A stretch of 64,000 nucleotides of DNA from Cristatella mucedo (taxonomy: Eukaryota; Bryozoa; Phylactolaemata; Cristatellidae), in assembly GCA_009760855.2 (NCBI GenBank), contig WPIO01000039.1:121001-185000 (forward strand). Reading direction: 5' to 3'. Shown here one piece after another: positions 60,320 to 64,000 of this stretch. The notes under the pieces were generated by a model. It did no database searches and was not told the origin of the DNA. It was given only the letters and a program-made list of their open reading frames with translations. Both the position numbers and the translations under genes were made by a program. The stretch's first letter is position 1, and each line of letters starts with the position of its first letter.

Positions 60320-62640
60320 GTTACGCCCTCGGTCGTTGCCTGCGCATAAACGACTTTAAATACGATTTACCGGTTGGTCGCAGGTTCGACGAATTACCGT
60401 AATTCACCGAAATCTACTCCAATTCGGCTAGAAACGACCGGACGTGAGCGTTACCGAGCTCAAATTTTGCGCTGATATTGTAATGTAATGTAATGTATCT
60501 CCGTCAGTAACTCCACAAAGTCATAAATACCATGTGGGTGTTACGCAGGAGAGTTTTGTATAGCCTAAGCGGCTTTCGGTACGCATTCGGTAGCCAACAG
60601 ACTTCGTCTCACGCAACAAAGAGAAAGTGGGAAGCATAGCAGAGTCAAGAGAGCAGTTGAGGTAGTGAGTAGCATAGAAGTAGCAGGTCAGGACCGCTGA
60701 AAAAGATGTGCCATAGTCGGCAGTTGGAGAGTAGTTGTCGTTGCGTAAGAATTGTGGAAGCGAGTTCCACAGTCTAGGACCTGCAGAGCTAAAGCTTCTA
60801 GTACACGTTCGAATTTATCTGTCCACAAAATTTCATGTCGTTGCACTTATGCAAATGAGATTTGATGCCGGACGCATGTACCAAAATCCACCGCAATCCA
60901 ATCCACCGCAATCCATTCTAGTTCTCGTCAACTCCACCCCAAATCTGCCGCGAACAGCTCTAAAAAGTTGGAGTATCAAACTAAGCTACACGCAAAATGT
61001 ACACAGAAAATTTCGCGAGATTTCGCTCATGCGTTCTCACGAAGTCTGCTGAAATAAGATTGCTGTGACCCACGCCTATACCGCAATCCATCGCAATCCA
61101 CTACATTCCACGATGCAACGAAAGAAATCCTGATCGAAAAGCTCCTTTTTTGATTGCATATGACAGCAAACTCTACGACAACTGCATTAAAAAATTTCAA
61201 TTAAATTGGCACGGCCGTTCTCGTGCAATGAGCTGCAATTGACTGCAGTAACCCGGGCCAATAGCACAATCCACTTCAATCCACAGAATCCACCGCATAA
61301 AAAATCGAAATACATTGCGCCGAACTCCAGTTTTTATTGCATATTAAAGTTTACCGTGCTGTGTGCACAACCGCGTAAAATAAAAGATTTGTGCATCCTC
61401 GCACTGTGGCAATGGGCGGCAATCGTCTGAAATGACATGGAAAACTACCCCAATCCACTTTATTTCACTGCAAATCATCGTCAAACCGCCATCGCGAAGC
61501 TCTAATTGACAATGCATATAGGACTAGACTCAGTTCAAAGTGCATTCACAAAATTTCGCTCCATTGTGCACACGCATTCTCATGCAATGAATTGCAATCG
61601 ACTGCAACGACCCGGTCCCATACCGCAATCTACCTCAATCAGCCGAAACCCGCTCAATCTGCTATACAGCGACCAGAACGCGTATACTAGAAGCTGTAAT
61701 TATGATTGCACGCTGTTCTACTCTTCGGCTATTGTGTACTTGCATAACTTCACTGCAATTACCTCGGCCATTCTGCAGCCACACACTTCAATCTACTGCA
61801 ACTGCCCGGGCAAGCACGTCAATCTACCGCAACCCGCCGAAAAACGACCAGAATACGTACATTTTAAGCGCTAATAATGATTGCACGTTGCTCGAATTTT
61901 TTTTATTGTGTAACCCACAATTTCACTGCAATCGCCTTGATCATTCGGCAGCAATGCACTGCAATTGACTGCAATGGCCCGGGCCAATACCTCAATTTAC
62001 AGCAATCTGATGCAAAATGCCCTGAAATTGGTTTCACAAAGCTCCAATTTGTAATGCATGCTACAAAGCACGCTGACTGAAGTCAACCGCATCATTTTAA
62101 GCAATTGCGCTCGTACAATCTCGGGCAATGCATGGCAATCTACGGCAACGGCTCGGCTCGAAGGAGCAATCCACTACAATTCGTGGCAAGTTGACACTAA
62201 ATTGGCTGCACGAAGTGCCGATTGTCATCGCATTTCACATTTCTTTGTGCTAAAAGTGAAATTGTAGGACTTTCAAGCTATTTTGCACGTTAATTGTCAA
62301 CAATACACTTCAATCGACAGCAATGGCAGGGACCAATACCGAAATCCGTGGCAAATCGATAAGAAATCGGCGGCACCAAGCTCCAATTCTCACTCTGTTT
62401 AACATCTCACTTCGTGCACACATACTTGCAACCCTTTCAACCAGCCCTGACCGTTCAATCTTGGGCAATGTATGGCAACAGATGGCAATGGCCCAGGAAA
62501 ATACGGCAATTCATTACGGTCCATCGCAAATCACTGAAAAGTGACTGGGCCAAGATCAAATATATCTTACCTGTCACAGCCCACTGTGTTGAAAGTGCAA
62601 TCAAATCCTTTCATTCAATCGTGCACGTACAATCGCGAGC
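60320..62640 (-). repeat. Right inverted-repeat arm of the ~180-bp array
   Basis: Reverse-complement counterpart of 2,946-4,878, unit for unit. Its GGCCCGGGCCAATACCGCAATCC-type blocks recur near 60869, 61068, 61251, 61431, 61609, 61803, 61976, 62149, 62324, 62489 and 62664. Pairing examples: TTCGAATTTATCTGTCCACA at 60810 with 4770, GCCGGACGC at 60869 with 4708, GGGCCAAGATCAAATATATC near 62548 with 3025. Interrupted by LINE B sequence at 60477-60800. Confidence 0.9.
60477..60800 (-). mobile_element. LINE B 3' fragment inserted in the right arm
   Basis: Minus strand, ending (CATTA)n at 60477. It shares the GTTACGCAGGAGAGTTTTG and CGAGTTCCACAGTCTAGGAC blocks with LINE B. The left arm is continuous across the same point (GTATACTA/CAATGTCAGC near 4785), so the insertion came after the arms were copied. 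Confidence 0.9.
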
Positions 62641-63710
62641 AATGAACGGCAATCGACAGCAATGTCCTGGGCCAATACCCCAGTTCCCGGCGAAATGAAG
62701 AGAAATTGTCAGCGAGGAAGCCTCAATTGTCATTACATATAACAATCCGCTGCGTCCAAAGTAAAATCGTGGAACTTTAAAGATGCTTTGTTTGTTAACT
62801 GTCAGCAATTCACGGCAATCAACAGCAATGGTAGGGGCCAATAGCAAAATCCGTAGAAAATTGACAAGATTGGCTGCAATAAACTGCAACTCTTATTCCA
62901 CGTAACATATACCTGTGTCCGCGCATAATTTTCACCCATGATACGCATTCAATCAACGGCAACTCACGGCAATCGACGGCAATGACCCGGGGAAATGCGT
63001 CAATCCAAAATGGATAGTTATAAATGCACCGACAGTTGCTGAGAGAAGCTCCAACTTTCTTGCGTATTGCACTACACTGCATAATAAGGACAGCCACATC
63101 TTTTTATACAATCGACAAAGTCACAATCGAGGGCGATACTCGGCAATCGACGGCAATGGCCCGGTCTCTGCAGCAATCTGGTTCAAATTTGCTGGAAATT
63201 GGTAGTTAGGATTTGTAATTATCCTGCTACGTAACGCTCACTGTGAGCGCACACGCTGTCCTTTTTCGCGTTCAACCTTGGGCAACCCATGGCAATCGAC
63301 GGCAATTGCCCGAGACAATACAGCAATCTATAATTTTCTGTTACAGTTACAAACGAAGCTTGTGGGAGAAGGTCACATTTTCTTTCGAAACAGTGTGCTG
63401 TATTAAAAGTGCAACCGTGTCCTATTAACCAATCTTGAACGTACATGCGAGGGCAATGCGCGGCAATCAACGGCAACGGCCTGGGAAAAAACGGAAATCT
63501 GTAACGGTCCATTAAAAATAGACTGGACACTGCTGGGCGACGCTCCCATTTAGATTTCTCGTTCGTGTATACTTTATTTTTGGTGCACCTAGGAAATTCC
63601 ATAGATAATGCCAGCTCTCGGTCACTGTATTGCAATTAATGGCAAATGCCCATGTCAATACAGCAATCTTCTGCAATCCGTCGCAAATCGACTGCACCTA
63701 CGCTGTGCTA
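62641..63710 (-). repeat. Continuation of the ~180-bp array beyond the inverted repeat
   Basis: Further units with core blocks near 62829, 62983, 63157, 63308, 63478 and 63646 (spacing 151-174). The left array has no counterpart; it stops at about 2,946. Confidence 0.85.
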
Positions 63711-63723
63711 AGCTAAAGTCCAC

Positions 63724-63771
63724 ATTAGGTATTACATCGCACTTTTTTATAAGTGCGATGTTATGCCTAAT
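63724..63771. repeat. Hairpin next to the array end
   Basis: 21-nt arms, 19 of 21 paired: ATTAGGTATTACATCGCACTT, loop TTTTAT region, then AAGTGCGATGTTATGCCTAAT. About 15 bases past the last array unit. Confidence 0.85.
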
Positions 63772-64000
63772 CTAATATGCTGAATGTAAAATGCTTCTTT
63801 GTCCGACCGACTAGGCCCCTAATGGCTTGGCAGTGACCTGTAAACCGAAAGTCCGCACCCCTGGAAACTTCCTCCACAGCCCTCAGGTAGCGGACGGTAA
63901 ATAAATGTCTGTCATTTTCAACTTAACGCCACTAGAGCTGTGCGAGCCTGAAGCTTTACTAATTAGTGTAGCTTCTCGCCTTACCGCTGATGTAGCTCCA
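63772..64000. other. Nothing recognised
   Basis: Right edge of the window; no frame or repeat identified. Confidence 0.4.

Overview
This is nuclear DNA of an invertebrate animal. The genes are split by many introns, ordinary splice signals join the exons, and the gaps are filled with degenerate non-LTR retrotransposons, tRNA-derived SINEs, microsatellites and other repeats. The phylum cannot be fixed from the sequence alone.

Two host genes can be rebuilt exon by exon, both on the minus strand. A peroxisomal-type catalase runs from 20,455 down to 10,167: 11 coding exons, 508 residues, heme and active-site residues all present. Two of its introns have GC-AG ends, and an 8-codon last exon supplies a PTS1-like SNL ending. 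About 9 kb away, the Tudor-SN / SND1 gene runs from 44,966 down to 29,344: 18 coding exons, 907 residues, four SN-type domains plus the Tudor-SN module, with no frame break. No other gene could be supported. CpG-dense stretches at about 46.7-47.1 kb and 55.4-56.6 kb may be promoters or first exons of unrecognised genes.

The rest is mostly mobile DNA. The commonest element is a CR1/L2-like LINE (here 'LINE A') with an (ATT)n 3' end preceded by a conserved hairpin; more than a dozen broken copies are present. A second CR1/L2-like LINE ('LINE B') has an (ATTAC)n end. There are also an R2-clade C-terminal fragment, two tRNA-like SINE families (SINE1 with an ATTT-rich tail, SINE2 with a 3' end like that of LINE A), and a roughly 820-bp Tigger/pogo-like element with terminal inverted repeats. 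Several are nested: SINE2 in LINE A, LINE B in LINE A, LINE A tail in LINE A, LINE B in the satellite.

The most unusual structure is at the two edges. An array of diverged ~180-bp repeats with GATTGC/ATTGC boxes spaced about 10 bp apart occupies 2,946-4,878. A unit-by-unit reverse-complement copy lies at about 60,320-62,640, where the array continues to about 63,710. The two arms are far more alike (112/120 in a stretch compared by eye) than neighbouring units are to each other, so they face each other as inverted repeats around a ~55 kb block holding both genes.
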